NCBI GenBank assembly: GCA_017654935.2
Contig: CM065695.1
Span: 36,733,756 to 36,797,755, forward strand
Direction of reading: 5' to 3'
Origin: Phymorhynchus buccinoides
Taxonomy: Eukaryota; Mollusca; Gastropoda; Neogastropoda; Raphitomidae
DNA: 64,000 bases
Part shown: positions 33,042 through 45,605 of the stretch, piece after piece
Layout of the letters: each line of letters opens with the position of its first letter
Position numbering within the stretch: position 1 is the first letter of the stretch
Position numbers and translations under genes: made by a program
Notes under the pieces: generated by a model
What the model was told of the DNA's origin: nothing
Database searches by the model: none
Seen by the model: the letters and a program-made list of their open reading frames with translations, nothing else

Positions 33042-33505
33042 ACAGCCAGCTAAGCCGCTCATTAAGCCCGCTGATTGTTTTCCTTAACAGACTTTCAGTA
33101 AAATTCACTCACAGCTTCTCCTTCTGGGGAAGTCTGGACAGCACTTTAATAAAGTATTTACAGGTACAACTTCCAGAAACGTCAATATGATATAACAGTT
33201 GCAACTGGGGATGGGGGGTGGGGAAGATGCCAGTCATTTGCACTGGGAAAATCATTGGTTTTCTTACAAATGCATTTTTGAATAATACCTTAAAAAAAAT
33301 CCACGTAAAAATCAAAATGAGTTTGATTCTATCAACACGCATATATACCACATAAACTTTCCGAGGGTAAGTAATAATCCTAAAACTGTAGATTCCAACA
33401 CGTTAGTCAAAATAGAATAATTACTAACGATGATAAAACATGGACAGTTTCGATATTAATGCTGTCTAAATAAACACACTTTCGGATAAAATTGTATTTT
33501 TATTT

Positions 33506-33850
33506 TTTTCCATTATAGTCCCGTCAACAGCTATGGTCATCTCAGGACTGTCATCGCGTAATGTTCGACCACTTATTACGAAACACTCATCAATGCATCT
33601 GACCAACGTTCAACAACCTGTAAACAACAAAACATACAGTACAATTCATAACATGACACCTCCATCATTGCACCCTATAGCACATAAGTCCACACAGTGC
33701 TGGAAACGTTGAGCCACTCTACTCTAATATATCGGATCCAGGTTAAAAAAAAAAGTAAAAAAGGATAACAAATTCATACTAGTGAGCTAAAATACATAAA
33801 AAAGGCTATATAAGCAAATATGCACTGCAGAATGGACAACAGGTGCCCTT
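33506..33850 (+). repeat. Dispersed repeat R1 within the ~480-bp unit (copy B)
   Basis: The single R1 between the two CTTTCCGAGG blocks; copy A has two. Confidence 0.85.
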
Positions 33851-34635
33851 TCCGAGGGTAAGTAATATTCCTAAAACTGTAGATTCCAACACGTTAGTCA
33901 AAATAGAATAATTACCAACGATGATAAAACATGGACAGTTTCGATATTAATGCTGTCTAAATAAACACACTTTCGGATAAAAACAACAACAACAACAACA
34001 AAAACACGACTCTCACCTCAAAGAGAAATGGTATCCTGATGCCATGTACGATAAGGACCATTTCCCAGAGACATAGATAACCCTTAGCTCTTTTTGGACT
34101 ACACACATTGCATGGTTTGCATGTGCATATAGCAGACAATCACATCGTTATTGAAACATAACTTTGCAAAACAAGTCAAATGAACACTTCATGCTGAAAC
34201 ATCGCATGCACATTGGGTATGGACCACAATGCGTATTGGAGAGAGGGGAAGGGTTGGTAAGGAAAAAACGATAACAAAAAAACTACCCACAAATAATAAT
34301 ATACATCTCACACTCCCATGTCATCCATTTCTTTAAATGTTTGTAGGCTAAAATAACTTCAGTTTCTTGAAACATTCGTTCGTCTGTTGATAAGAGTGAT
34401 AAAGGTTTCAAGAAAATGATAACATTGACAAACCTTTCCCACTTTGAATAATGCATGCAAATTCCAAATTGAAACAAAATAAAGGAGTCAGGTAGCATCA
34501 AATAGCATGGCAATCTCAGGGACGACATGAACTCAACAACTACATCAGAATCAACTCATATTGGATTCCTTTCATCGCCGATTGATGAAATATGTAAAAT
34601 ACACAAAACAGTCATTTGGAAGAACATATCATGCA

Positions 34636-34844
34636 CAACTCTGTAAGACTGAAAAGTTGGTGCATTTGAAATGCCGAATTGATACAACTTTTCATTCTAA
34701 TGTCTGAATCTGTGAACACAGAACATTTCATAAAGTTAACGTTAACTGGTTTTGTTTCTGAGGTTCACAAATTCAGACATTAGACAGAAAAGTTTTATCA
34801 ATTCGGCATTTCAAATGCACCAACGTTTCAGTCTTACAGAGTTG
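34636..34844. mobile_element. Palindromic MITE with long arms (copy B)
   Basis: Counterpart of 18479-18692. Confidence 0.85.
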
Positions 34845-34883
34845 TGTGGAGCGGGAAGTCTGGCTGTACGGCTATTATCTTTT

Positions 34884-34885
<2 letters not shown>

Positions 34886-34932
<47 letters not shown>
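34886..34932. repeat. (AT)n microsatellite
   Basis: TA run at the left edge of the extra sequence present in B only; a second short TA run is at 34990-35006. Confidence 0.95.
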
Positions 34933-34935
<3 letters not shown>

Positions 34936-35239
34936 TAAAATGATAAAAGACACAAAAACAGTTTCATTTTAAAAAAATATATTCTCTGATATATATATAT
35001 ATATATAGATGAGAGCAGCATATAGCAAGAACTATTCAACATTGCAAATAGTTTTCACAAAGTTTCAAATCATTCATTTGTTAACAGTATTTTCAAAAGA
35101 ACTTACGGGTGTAAATCATTTCGACAGTTAGGTAAAAGGCTAAAAACAAAACAAAACCCCCACAAACTACCAGTTTAAAAAAACACCTAACATGGCGTCA
35201 AGTCAAGTGTATGCACTGTCCATTTGTGAAGATAATGCG

Positions 35240-35590
35240 TTGTTCATAGCCCCCATCAACAGCTAGGGTCATCCGAGGACAGTCACCACGTACAGTTCAT
35301 ATCATGTACAGCATCCACACAAAGTATCCCATACTAAGCATGTCACATAACCTGTGCTTAATTTTATTTAGTTCTACTAAAGCTTAAGTGGGAAACTAAC
35401 CGTTGTTACTTTGTAAATTACGTACACCGGTTTATTTAATTTTGAAAGTAACAAAGTTTAGTTTCCCACTTAAGCTTTAGTAGAATTTCATAAAATTAAG
35501 CACTGAACACAAACTATAAAAAAACAGCAATGACATGGCATTTTCATCATTGTACCCTATAGCCCATAAAGTCAGGCCGTGCTGATATTT
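35240..35590 (+). repeat. Diverged R1 copy interrupted by a MITE
   Basis: 35250-35354 matches the R1 start (CCCATCAACAGCTAGGGTC...GGACAGTCACCACG) and 35504-35580 its middle (ATGACATGGCATTTTCATC...ACCCTATAGC). The two parts are separated by the palindromic element at 35355-35503. Confidence 0.75.
35355..35503. mobile_element. Palindromic MITE nested in R1
   Basis: Outer GTGCTTAATTTTAT / ATAAAATTAAGCAC and inner TCTACTAAAGCTTAAGTGGG / CCCACTTAAGCTTTAGTAGA arms are inverted around a centre of about 60 bp. Confidence 0.85.
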
Positions 35591-35594
35591 GGTT

Positions 35595-35990
35595 AGTTAG
35601 TTAGTTTATTATAATCCCGTCAACAGCTATGGTTATCTTAGGACTGTCACCATGCTAAAGTTCGACCACGTATAGCAAAACACACATCAATGAATCTTAA
35701 CGTTCAACAACCTGAAAACAAAAAATATAGTACAATTCCTAACATGACACCTCCATCATTGTACACTATAGCTGATAAATCCAGACAGCGCTGGAAACGT
35801 CGAACCATTCCGCTCTGCTTATCGGATCCAGGTTTAAAAAAAACAGTAACAAAGGATAACAAACACATTCTAGTAATAAAAAATGTATATAAAAAGGACA
35901 TATAGGCAAATATGCACTGCAGAATGGACAACAGGTGCCCACTCAAGTGCGCAAGTTCTTACGCCTAGATACCAGAGAATAGATAAAAAC
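35595..35990 (+). repeat. Dispersed repeat R1
   Basis: Nearly full copy beginning TTATAATCCCGTCAACAGC and ending ACTCAAGTGCGCAAG. Lies in the B-only extra sequence. Confidence 0.85.
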
Positions 35991-36236
35991 CTGGCATGTC
36001 ATAAATTGTGAAAAGAAAGAATGTGGAAGGGTGTTATAGAAGAAAAGGCAGGAGAATGGACCACTAAGGGAGAAAGATAGAAGATAACAGAAAGTAAGAA
36101 AGATGGCAGAGTCAAAAAGACATGATATTAGAGGAAGTTACAAGCGCACATCTTCCAGAAGGTGGGGGAATTATTTATACAAAATACTCCCCGATGTCCC
36201 CATGGGGAGGTCGTGCTGAGAACGTCAAACTGCAAA

Positions 36237-37193
36237 CTTTGTCAATCCCAGATGAAGTCAGACCTTCCCCTAACTTTGTCAATCCCAGATGAAGTCAAAC
36301 CTTCCGCTAACTTTGTCAATCCCAGATGAAGTCAGACCTTCCGCGTACTTTGTCAATCCCAGATTAAGTCAAACCTTCCGCTAACTTTGTCAATCCCAGA
36401 TTAAGTCAGACCTTCCGCTAACTTTGTCAATCCCAGATTAAGTCAGACCTTCCGCTAACTTTGTCAATCCCAGATTAAGTCAGACCTTCCGCTAACTTTG
36501 TCAATCCCAGATTAAGTCAGACCTTCCGCGTACTTTGTCAATCCCAGATTAAGTCAGACCTTCCGCTAACTTTGTCAATCCCAGATTAAGTCAGACCTTC
36601 CGCTAACTTTGTCAATCCCAGATGAAGTCAGACCTTCCGCTAACTTTGTCAATCCCAGATTAAGTCAGACCTTCCGCTAACTTTGTCAATCCCAGATTAA
36701 GTCAGACCTTCCGCTAACTTTGTCAATCCCAGATTAAGTCAGACCTTCCGCTAACTTTGTCAATCCCAGATTAAGTCAGACCTTCCGCTAACTTTGTCAA
36801 TCCCAGATTAAGTCAGACCTTCCGCGTACTTTGTCAATCCCAGATTAAGTCAGACCTTCCGCTAACTTTGTCAATCCCAGATTAAGTCAGACCTTCCGCG
36901 TACTTTGTCAATCCCAGATTAAGTCAGACCTTCCGCTAACTTTGTCAATCCCAGATTAAGTCAAACCTTCCGCTTACTTTGTCAATCCCAGATGAAGTCA
37001 GACCTTCCGCTAACTTTGTCAATCCCAGATTAAGTCAAACCTTCCGCTTACTTTGTCAATCCCAGATGAAGTCAGACCTTCCGCTTACTTTGTCAATCCC
37101 AGATGAAGTCAAACCTTCCGCTAACTTTGTCAATCCCAGATTAAGTCAAACCTTCACGTACTTTGTCAATCCCAGATGAAGTCAGACCTTCTG
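36237..37193 (+). repeat. 37-bp minisatellite, long allele (about 26 copies)
   Basis: Same unit as 18727-18974. Open frames through it (such as IPDEVRPSANFV) are repeat artefacts. Confidence 0.96.
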
Positions 37194-38061
37194 CTTTACT
37201 TGTCGGATCCAGGTTACAAAAAAGCAAAATTCGTAAAACAGGGAAAACAATCATGCATAAGTAAACAAACATACATAAGAAAGGCCATGTAGGCAAACAT
37301 AGTTACATTGCACAATAGACACGGAGCGCTCACTCCACGTGGTGGTGCAATTGTTCACCCCCTACCCGCCACACTACAACAGAAAAGCTGGCCTGTTATA
37401 AAACGGGGGGGCAGGAAAATCTGTGTAAGAGTTTCAAGAGCAAAGGCCAGAGAATGGACCAGCAAGTCAGAAAGATAGTAGATAACAGAAAATAAAGGGA
37501 AAGGGCAAGAGTCAAAGAGAGTGTCAGATCAGAGGAAGTTACAAACACAGAACTTCCCCAAAATAGGAGGGGGATTTGTGCCAAAGCATCCCCCCTCCCC
37601 CCTCCCGGTATCCCCACGGGGAATGGGGGGGAGGGGGGTATAAGTTTCTAGAACAAAGGCAGGAGAATGGGCCAATAAGGCAGAAAGATGGATGACGGCA
37701 AGCAAAGGGAAAAGGCAGAGTCGAAAGGAGTGACAGATTAGGAGGTGGTTACAAGCACATAACTTCCAGAAGGTGTGGGGACTATTTGTACAACAGCCCC
37801 CCCCCAAAAAAAAAAAAAAAAAAAAAAAAGAAAGAAAGAAAAAGTAAACGCTATCAAACAGTTTCAAAATGTTTGCTGTGTAAATTTGTATAACATAATA
37901 CCAGACTGGTGTATAAATTGTACTCAACCAGTAGGCCCCATTTGATGCCATTTAGAAAGCAGGTAATGTAGAAGGGGTTAGAGGGGAATGTCAGGGGAGA
38001 AGGAACTATTAATAAAGTAATATTAATTCTAACATTCCCCCCTCCCTTTTTTATTTATTTA

Positions 38062-38064
<3 letters not shown>

Positions 38065-38139
<75 letters not shown>

Positions 38140-38146
38140 TGTGTGA

Positions 38147-38196
<50 letters not shown>

Positions 38197-38250
38197 GTGT
38201 GTGTGTGCGTGTGCGTGTGTGTGTGCGTGTGCGTGTGCGTGTGCGTGTGT
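38065..38250. repeat. (GT)n/(GA)n microsatellite (copy B)
   Basis: Counterpart of 19976-20160 with a longer GA run. Confidence 0.96.
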
Positions 38251-40003
38251 GCACTTTGGAGGGATGGAGTAGCATTGTAATTGCCTGAAATTATGTTTTT
38301 TCAATACTAATGTTATGGGGAAAATGTGTGAACACATCGTAAATGATGTGTTGAATCAAAACGAAATACACATTGAGGCGGGTTAATGCTTTACACTTAG
38401 ATTCGTCACATTACATTTTAAAACAATAATTTACAGTAACCTATCTTTTCTACCGTTTTTTCAAGATAATGTGCACAGACTATCTTTAGTTTGTATTTTT
38501 TCAGGGGTTTTTTCACCTAGATTTGAGAAAGTGTGTGTAATTTTGTATATTTAACATACTAATACCATATCATGCACAATCAAAATCATGGTGGGTATTT
38601 TTTTTTTATAGTTTTCTTTTATAACCCAAAATTACAAAATCTTTATATCACCTGCATTTTTAAAAAAAATTGTTTTAAATAAAATGTTATTCCCTTTTTG
38701 GAAAAAGCCACAGAAACGGCGATGTTGCTTAGTATATATGGTAGAGAATGGGCGATAACAAAAAGAAACATTCAAAATTTGATTCGGCATAGAAGGTAGT
38801 AAGGAGTGGACGCTCTCCCTATACCATCCTGCGTCAACTTTGGTAGAGTAGCGATACAATTTGAAAAAAAGTTGCTTAACAAACCAGCGTTGACCTGATT
38901 TAGTCAGACATGTTGAACGTGCGCAGGGGCAGTGGGTGAGAGAGGACGCTTCTCTTTCCCCCTACCGACCTGGACAGAGTGAGGCAAAAAACAGCCTTCG
39001 AAAGACAACGGTTCACCCTTTCTACCACCATCCTTATAACCGAAACTGTTGCTACAATAAATGTTACAGATATTATACCATCTTCAGCAATGTCCGGTTG
39101 AAACGCAATCTTTTTGTCAGTTGCCTGCCTTGTTTGTGTGAGTGTACGGCTTTGATGCTTATATTTACTCTTACTAGCTTTAAGAGCTTATTTTTAGTAT
39201 TTTTAGTTCAATTATCCAGTCACCTGCCTGTGAATATTGTCTATTTAGCTTGAAAAGGAACAACAATACTGATAAATTAAAGTCTGGGCTTCACAAACAA
39301 ATGTCGTGTGGTTTCGTCTGAACTAGTCAAGATTCATTACTTTTCTGATACGCTTTAGATATCGCGGGATGGCTACCTCACACATGTGTACAATTAAGCG
39401 TGTAAGAGGTTTAAATTTATGTTTTTCAATTGGATTTTTTTCTAATCATTAGTGCTTTAAAAATAATTGATCACGTGTGTTCTTGAAAGCAATGTAATAT
39501 GTACAAAATATGGAGGACAAACAAACTAAGCTTGTAACAGAGTGCATCCGCATTGCCCCATACAACAAGGACAGTCCAGAAGGTATATTGAATATTTGGA
39601 TTTTTTTTAATATGACCATACAGTTAATTTCCTCAAATTATGCAGTTTCCAAAATACTCATTATTCTGTGACCATATTCTATCTTTAAAAGTTTATGCTT
39701 TTGACATATATAATCACAACAAAACTTAATATAGTTTTGTTGCAATGTGAACGGTGTGGCAATGAAGTTATACAGTATAATTATCAGACAGAAGAGTGCG
39801 AACCTAAATACAGAATATCCTGGAACTAGACTGTCTGCGATGTAGAGGAAAGAAACCACGTTTTATTTGCTAACAGATATTTCCGATAAAAAACGAACAT
39901 TGAAGGGAATGTATTAATGCTTTGAAAATATTGTCCGGGTCAGGAGAGCAAAGATCCCCCACGTCACGTGTCACATTCCCTATTATGCTTGGAAGATTTC
40001 TTG

Positions 40004-40218
40004 AAGAATGAAAAATGGTGCTTTACGTCCTCTCGGTCTGGAACAGACACATATGGGACATTTGTAAATACAAAGATGGTGGGAACAATACTGGAGGCAA
40101 TGCCCGGAGGCAGTGCAACTCCAGTAAAGTCCCAATTTTTTTAACAATACAGATAGGTGTAGCGGCAACCACGCCTCGGCTAAACCTCATCGGCTATGGT
40201 ACCGCCACAAGTTGTAAA
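40004..40218 (-). repeat. Dispersed repeat R2 (minus, copy B)
   Basis: Counterpart of 21900-22125. Confidence 0.85.
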
Positions 40219-40807
40219 TTGGGAAGATTTCTTTAAGATTTCTTGCCAGCTTTAGAGGGAAAACACGTGAAAAACATGATTTTGGGACATGTGACGTGGT
40301 GGGTCTTTAAAGAGAAGAGGAAAAAGCAATCTGTACCATTGTGGTGTAGGAACCGGATGTTATGGCAGTGAAATGGGAACCCGATCAGACAGTTAGGTGT
40401 AGGCCTACAACAGGACAGAGTATTAGGAAGGAATGGGGAGGGGGATTGGGAGAGCAGGGGGGTGTGGGGGGGGGGGGGGGTGCTGCCAAAGATGAATGAA
40501 CCTGAACAAGCGATTTGATAGCATTAAAGTATGGATTAGACCCACAAAAACAAGTACATAGGGACGATACACGTAAACATATACTCGACTTCATAAATCT
40601 CGCCTAATTAATAATTTAGACACCCCCACCCCCTCATCAAATAGGAGCATAGAAAAATTTCAAAGAGATGAAATATTCTGCCATTCTCGCTAAACTGACC
40701 AACACTAAGGTTATTGTCATGAAACTGAAAGAACCTGACTTTGAGATCGAGGGTCGTAAACATGAGGAAGGGTGTGCGTCTTAATGCACAACCTTCGCGA
40801 CAAAAAC

Positions 40808-41027
40808 TGTAAATAACACATTTCTTAAAGCAAACATTTTACAAATCGTGTGTAAATAACACATTTTGTAAAGCAAACATTTACATATCGTGTGCCAAAA
40901 ACATTTCTTTAAGCAAACTTACATATTTTGTCCAAATAACACATTTCGTAAAGCAAACATTTACATATTGTGTGCAAATAACAGATTTTGTAAAGCAAAC
41001 ATTAACATATCGTGTACAAATAACAGA
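40808..41027 (+). repeat. 42-bp tandem repeat (copy B)
   Basis: Counterpart of 22717-22936. Confidence 0.9.
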
Positions 41028-41168
41028 TTAATTTTGGGAGGTAAGGATAGGCCCTATTTTATGCATGTCACAGAGGAATCCCCAATATTGCAGACATAAT
41101 CTTTTCTCTACCCGGGTAAGTTTAATGGTAAAGTTTGGCTGAGGAATGGCTAGCGTTGAAAGGGTTAA
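41028..41168 (+). mobile_element. Truncated piggyBac-like MITE (copy B)
   Basis: Counterpart of 22937-23078. Confidence 0.78.
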
Positions 41169-41852
41169 AACCGTAAATATTTCGTATTATATTATTCTTT
41201 ATCGTATACACCCAACCAAACTTCCTAGCGTGCTACAAGTTGGAAAATTCATCATTAAAACAATTCACCTTAAAACAAATACCGAGTTGTGCACGCAGAT
41301 AACGTAGAAAAGGTCTCAACATAAAAAGGAGATAGGAGTGGAGATAACGAGAACGAGAAGAAGAGAGTTTAATATCGTGTGTGAAGCTAAAGGCCGTATA
41401 GGACTATTTACTTTAGCGAAAGAAAGTTTGCTAATCAACTGAATTTTCACTGAACATTAATATTGTCAGTGAAAATTAGAAGGAAACCCACAACCACTGT
41501 CTTTGGACCAAGTTGAATGGTCCGATACAGCCTGAACGAGCACAAAATAGTGTCCATTCTTTTCAAGTGTCTTGTTGACCCATTTAACAAATCAAAGCTT
41601 TTAACATATTTCAGATTGTCACATTTCTATATGGCATAGAACGGGTGAAAAAGGGAAAATATCCATACTTTGACAAGTTTGGATTTCAACTGAGCTTTGA
41701 AATAAGCAGGAGGCAATAGAAAGGGTTCGGCTGCATCCCCTTTTATTGCCAACCTTGAAATATACTTCAACACTAAAATCGCGGGTGGGAAGGCAGTAAC
41801 GATATTTTTCACCCATTCTATATATACCAATCTGACAATAAAAGAACATTAA

Positions 41853-42090
41853 CCCTTTCACCGCCAAAGTCGCATTTTAGCACCACAGTGATTTAACACC
41901 TATGTCACTAAAAGGCATCAAATTGGGGTCTATTATCCAAAGACCCTATTGTCTTAGTTTTGGGAAGTAAGGGTAGACCTTATTTTATACATGTCACAGA
42001 AGAATCCCCAATACTGCAGATGGATTTTGTTCTCTACCCAGGTACATTTAATGGGAATTATTGCCTGAAATATGGCTGGCGGTGAAAGGG
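41853..42090. mobile_element. piggyBac-like MITE (copy B, shared site)
   Basis: Flanked by TTAA at 41849-41852 and 42091-42094; counterpart of 23763-23999. Confidence 0.9.
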
Positions 42091-42472
42091 TTAATACAAA
42101 TATTTTGAAAGTGCATTTTTACATGGGTCCTAATGTTATGCATATTATCAAACATTATGCAAGGTTCCGCAATTCGTTAGAATGATTGCGGAACCTAACA
42201 GAACGTATGCGAGATAGAGACAGAGACAGACAAACAGGCCTGTAAACAGGCTGCATCACACAATCACAATTCATTTGTTAATGTGGGAGAAAATGCACAA
42301 CATTAAAATGCTAAAAAGAAAAATCCACACTTTCGTAACGTATTAAACCCGTATAGGTTTCTTATAAATAGCAAGTGTTGTAAGGCACTTTGAATGTAGC
42401 AACAAACAACGGAGATGACGAAGTACCGATTGTTATATCATTCGTGACTAACACGATGATAAGTAAGCTTAG

Positions 42473-42762
42473 TCACGGTGACGGCGCACGGCGACGACGA
42501 TGACGGCGATGACGATGACGGCGACGACGACGAAGAGACAACGACGATGAAATATTGTCATTTCGTTGATGAGGACGACGATTTCCACGATGATGATACC
42601 GTCGACGAAGATAGCGACGACGACGACGACGACTACGAGAGCGACCATAAAGACAGGCGAAACGAAGACGTCGATGATGAAGATGATGACGAAGCTGACG
42701 ATGATGATACAAAGACGAGATTGATGATGCCGAGGAAGATAGCGTTGACGGCGACAAGATGA
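42473..42762 (+). repeat. (GAC/GAT)n block, possible Asp-rich frame (copy B)
   Basis: Counterpart of 24375-24667; the plus frame is 94 codons after an in-frame 3-bp loss. Confidence 0.6.
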
Positions 42763-43306
42763 AGTTGACTGTAAAGGCGATGACAACCGACTGTTCTGGT
42801 TTTCGTTGTTGACGCCAGGATGACAACACAGTGGCCTTGTTTCCATCGATGAGGCCACAACACGTGTCGGGGTGTAGGAGGGCGTAGAAGACGCGTGAAT
42901 GCTCTTCATTTTGGCAAGGCAATGCGTAAACACCAAAAAGCCTCCTTTCTGCAAAAAAGAAAGAAAAAAGCTTAATGACAAATCTGGTACACATTAAATA
43001 TGGCAAAATACACATTTTTGTCTGCTAGAGAATATAATCTAATATGATGGAAAAGCAACCTGGCTTGCTTTTATCTCCCTTAGTCTTAAATGTGGATTAA
43101 CAGTAAGCATCGGCCATTGTTTTTTTAATAAATTATCCGAACTTTAAATAGCAAAATAATAAAGATTAAAGCAGGAAGAAAAACACTATTTTGTTTAACT
43201 GCAGCAGAAGATAAAGTGATCGCTTTGACAAAATGTGTCATCATCATCATCATCATCATTATCATCACCATCATCATTCTATATCAACTGTATATAACAT
43301 GCATAC

Positions 43307-43498
43307 CCATGAAGGTGAATCGGCCAACATCCGCAACATCGACGAGCAGATGAGCATCCGTCAGTGCAAATGAACACTGATGTGTACCGAGTAGAGATGA
43401 AACCCCGTGGACCGTAGATGACCGGACGTCAAGGTTTGACAGGTCAGCGAGCCTGTGGACAGTGGTCATCATGGCGGAGTACCTCCGTTCCCTGACAT
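43307..43498 (-). CDS. Candidate internal exon of an unknown gene (copy B)
   Basis: Allelic counterpart of 25227-25418 with the same splice signals and the same encoded peptide; the two base differences are silent. Confidence 0.4.
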
Positions 43499-43552
43499 CT
43501 GCACACTAAGGGGAAACAAACCACGTATTAATGTGTGGTAGGCATAAACATA

Positions 43553-43967
43553 TCGTGCCGAATCTGTGTAATTGCCGATTCCGCGGAATCGGCAGTAATT
43601 TTGCCTATTCCGCGTAATCGGTAAATCATTATTGGCTGTGTTAAGGGTGTTTTTTCTTGCCTATTTCACGGAATAGGCAGCCGATTACGCGGAATGGGCA
43701 GCCGATTACGAAGAATCGGCAATTTTGCCTATTCCGCGTATTCGGCAAGTTTGGAATGACTAAATATCCCATAATAAAACCTGTCTGTCATTCTCTCTTA
43801 TCAGTGTTTGTGATGTAAAATGATCGATTAGACTTGCAGTCCAGACGCTGTCCTGGAGGTTCGTTTCACAGAAGCGGCAAATCGTTGCTTAAGACGTGAA
43901 ATAGGCAACGATTTGCCGATTACGCAGAATAGGCAAAATGACTGCAGATTCCACGGATTCGGCACGA
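43553..43967. mobile_element. Palindrome-iterating MITE (copy B)
   Basis: Counterpart of 25482-25894. A short internal deletion near 43630 and a 32-bp insertion at 43827-43858 distinguish it. Confidence 0.83.
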
Positions 43968-44288
43968 CATATACATCGAAATGAAACGTTCATTGCGTAC
44001 GCCTTTATATTACTTTTGCTTGAACAGTAGCCTAGTGGATTAGACTTGCAGAATACTCCAGACGCTGTCCTGGAGGACTTGATATATCAAATAGGTTTTG
44101 TTTAGTGCGTAGATACATCTGCCGCTAAAAGAGCTTTGGGTGACAACACTGCAGAAATCAACTCCATCACTACTATATGCTTACCGCTGTTAACTGGAAA
44201 CATATCTACAAAACGTGAAGCTTAAAGGCATGACGTGTTCAACTCACGAACATATTTTCAACCTCCTCAATTCTATACCACCACTCAT

Positions 44289-45605
44289 GACTACTCTGTG
44301 GATGATGGTCATCAGGAGGGGTAGTCCTCTTCCCATGACTGGATGATGGTCATCAGGAGGGGGCTGGTCCTCTTCCCATGACTGTGGATGATGGTCATCA
44401 GGAGGGGTGGTTCTCTTCCCATGACTGTGGATGATGGTCATCAGGAGGGGTGGTCTTCAGGAGGGGTGGTCATCAGGCGGGGTGGTCCTCTTCCCATGAC
44501 TGGATGATGTCATCAGGAGGGGTGGTCCTCTTCCCATGATCTGGATGATGGTCATCAGGAGGGGTGGTCCTCTTCCCATGACTGTGGATGATGTCATCAG
44601 GAGGGGGGTGGTCCTCTTCCCATGACTGGATCTATGGTCATCAGGAGGAGTGGTCCTCTTCCCATGATCTGGATGATGGTCATCAGGAGGAGTGGTCCTC
44701 TTCCCATGACTGGATGATGGTCATCAATGAGGAAAGGGGTTTCGTCCTCTTTGATCAAATTCCCATGACTGGATGATGGTTATCATCAGGAATTAGGGGG
44801 GTGGCTTTCTCATTTGGAAAGTTATGAATTAGTTGCCCATGACTGGATGATGGTGGAAATCAGGAGGAGTGGTCCTCTTCCCCATGACATTTCTCTGGAC
44901 TACTATGGTCATCAGGAGGGATGGTACCTCTTACTATCCATGACTGGATGATGGTCATCAGGAGGGGTGGTCCTCTTCCCATGACTGGATGATGGTGCCA
45001 TCAGGAGGGGTGGTCCTCTTCCCATGACTACTCTGGATGATGGTCATCAGGAGGGGTGGTCCTCTTCCCATGACTGGATGATGGTCATCAGGAGGAGTGG
45101 TCCTCTTCCCATGACTGGATGATGGTCATCAGGAGGGGTGGTCCTCTTCCCATGACTGGATGATGGTCATCAGGAAGGATGGTCCTCTTCCCATGACTGG
45201 ATGATGGTCATCAGGAGGGGTGGTCCTCTTCCCATGACTGGATGATGGTAATCAGGAGGGGTGGTCCTCTTCCCATGACTGGATGATGGTCATCAGGAGG
45301 GGTGGTCCTCTTCCCATGACTGGATGATGGTCATCAGGAGGGGTGGTCCTCTTCCCATGACTGGATGATGGTCATCAGGAGGGGTGGTCCTCTTCCCATG
45401 ACTGGATGATGGTCATCAGGAGGGGTGGTCCTCTTCCCATGACTGGATGATGGTCATCAGGAGGGGTGGTCCTCTTCCCATGACTGGATGATGGTCATCA
45501 GGAGGAGTGGTCCTCTTCCCATGACTGGATGATGGTCATCAGGAGGAGTGGTCCTCTTCCCATGACTGGATGATGGTAATCAGGAGGAGTGGTCCTCTTC
45601 CCATG
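44289..45605 (+). repeat. 41-bp minisatellite, about 32 copies
   Basis: Unit ACTGGATGATGGTCATC + AGGAGGGGTGGTCC + TCTTCCCATG. Regular from about 44940 to 45605. The first 650 bp are irregular and between 44740 and 44935 contain pieces of unrelated sequence (see findings). Confidence 0.95.

Larger units (their letters stand above)
28454..44288 (+). other. Duplicated segment, copy B
   Basis: Second version of 11950-27846, starting at the first base after the gap. It lacks five insertions found in A and has two that A lacks, plus a longer 37-bp minisatellite allele and about 1.3 kb of extra sequence at 34886-36236. Confidence 0.93.

Noticed and set aside
44289..45605. CRISPR-like array (also 36237-37193 and 60787-63058)
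   Set aside because: Units are directly adjacent with no unique spacers, in an animal genome; these are minisatellites.
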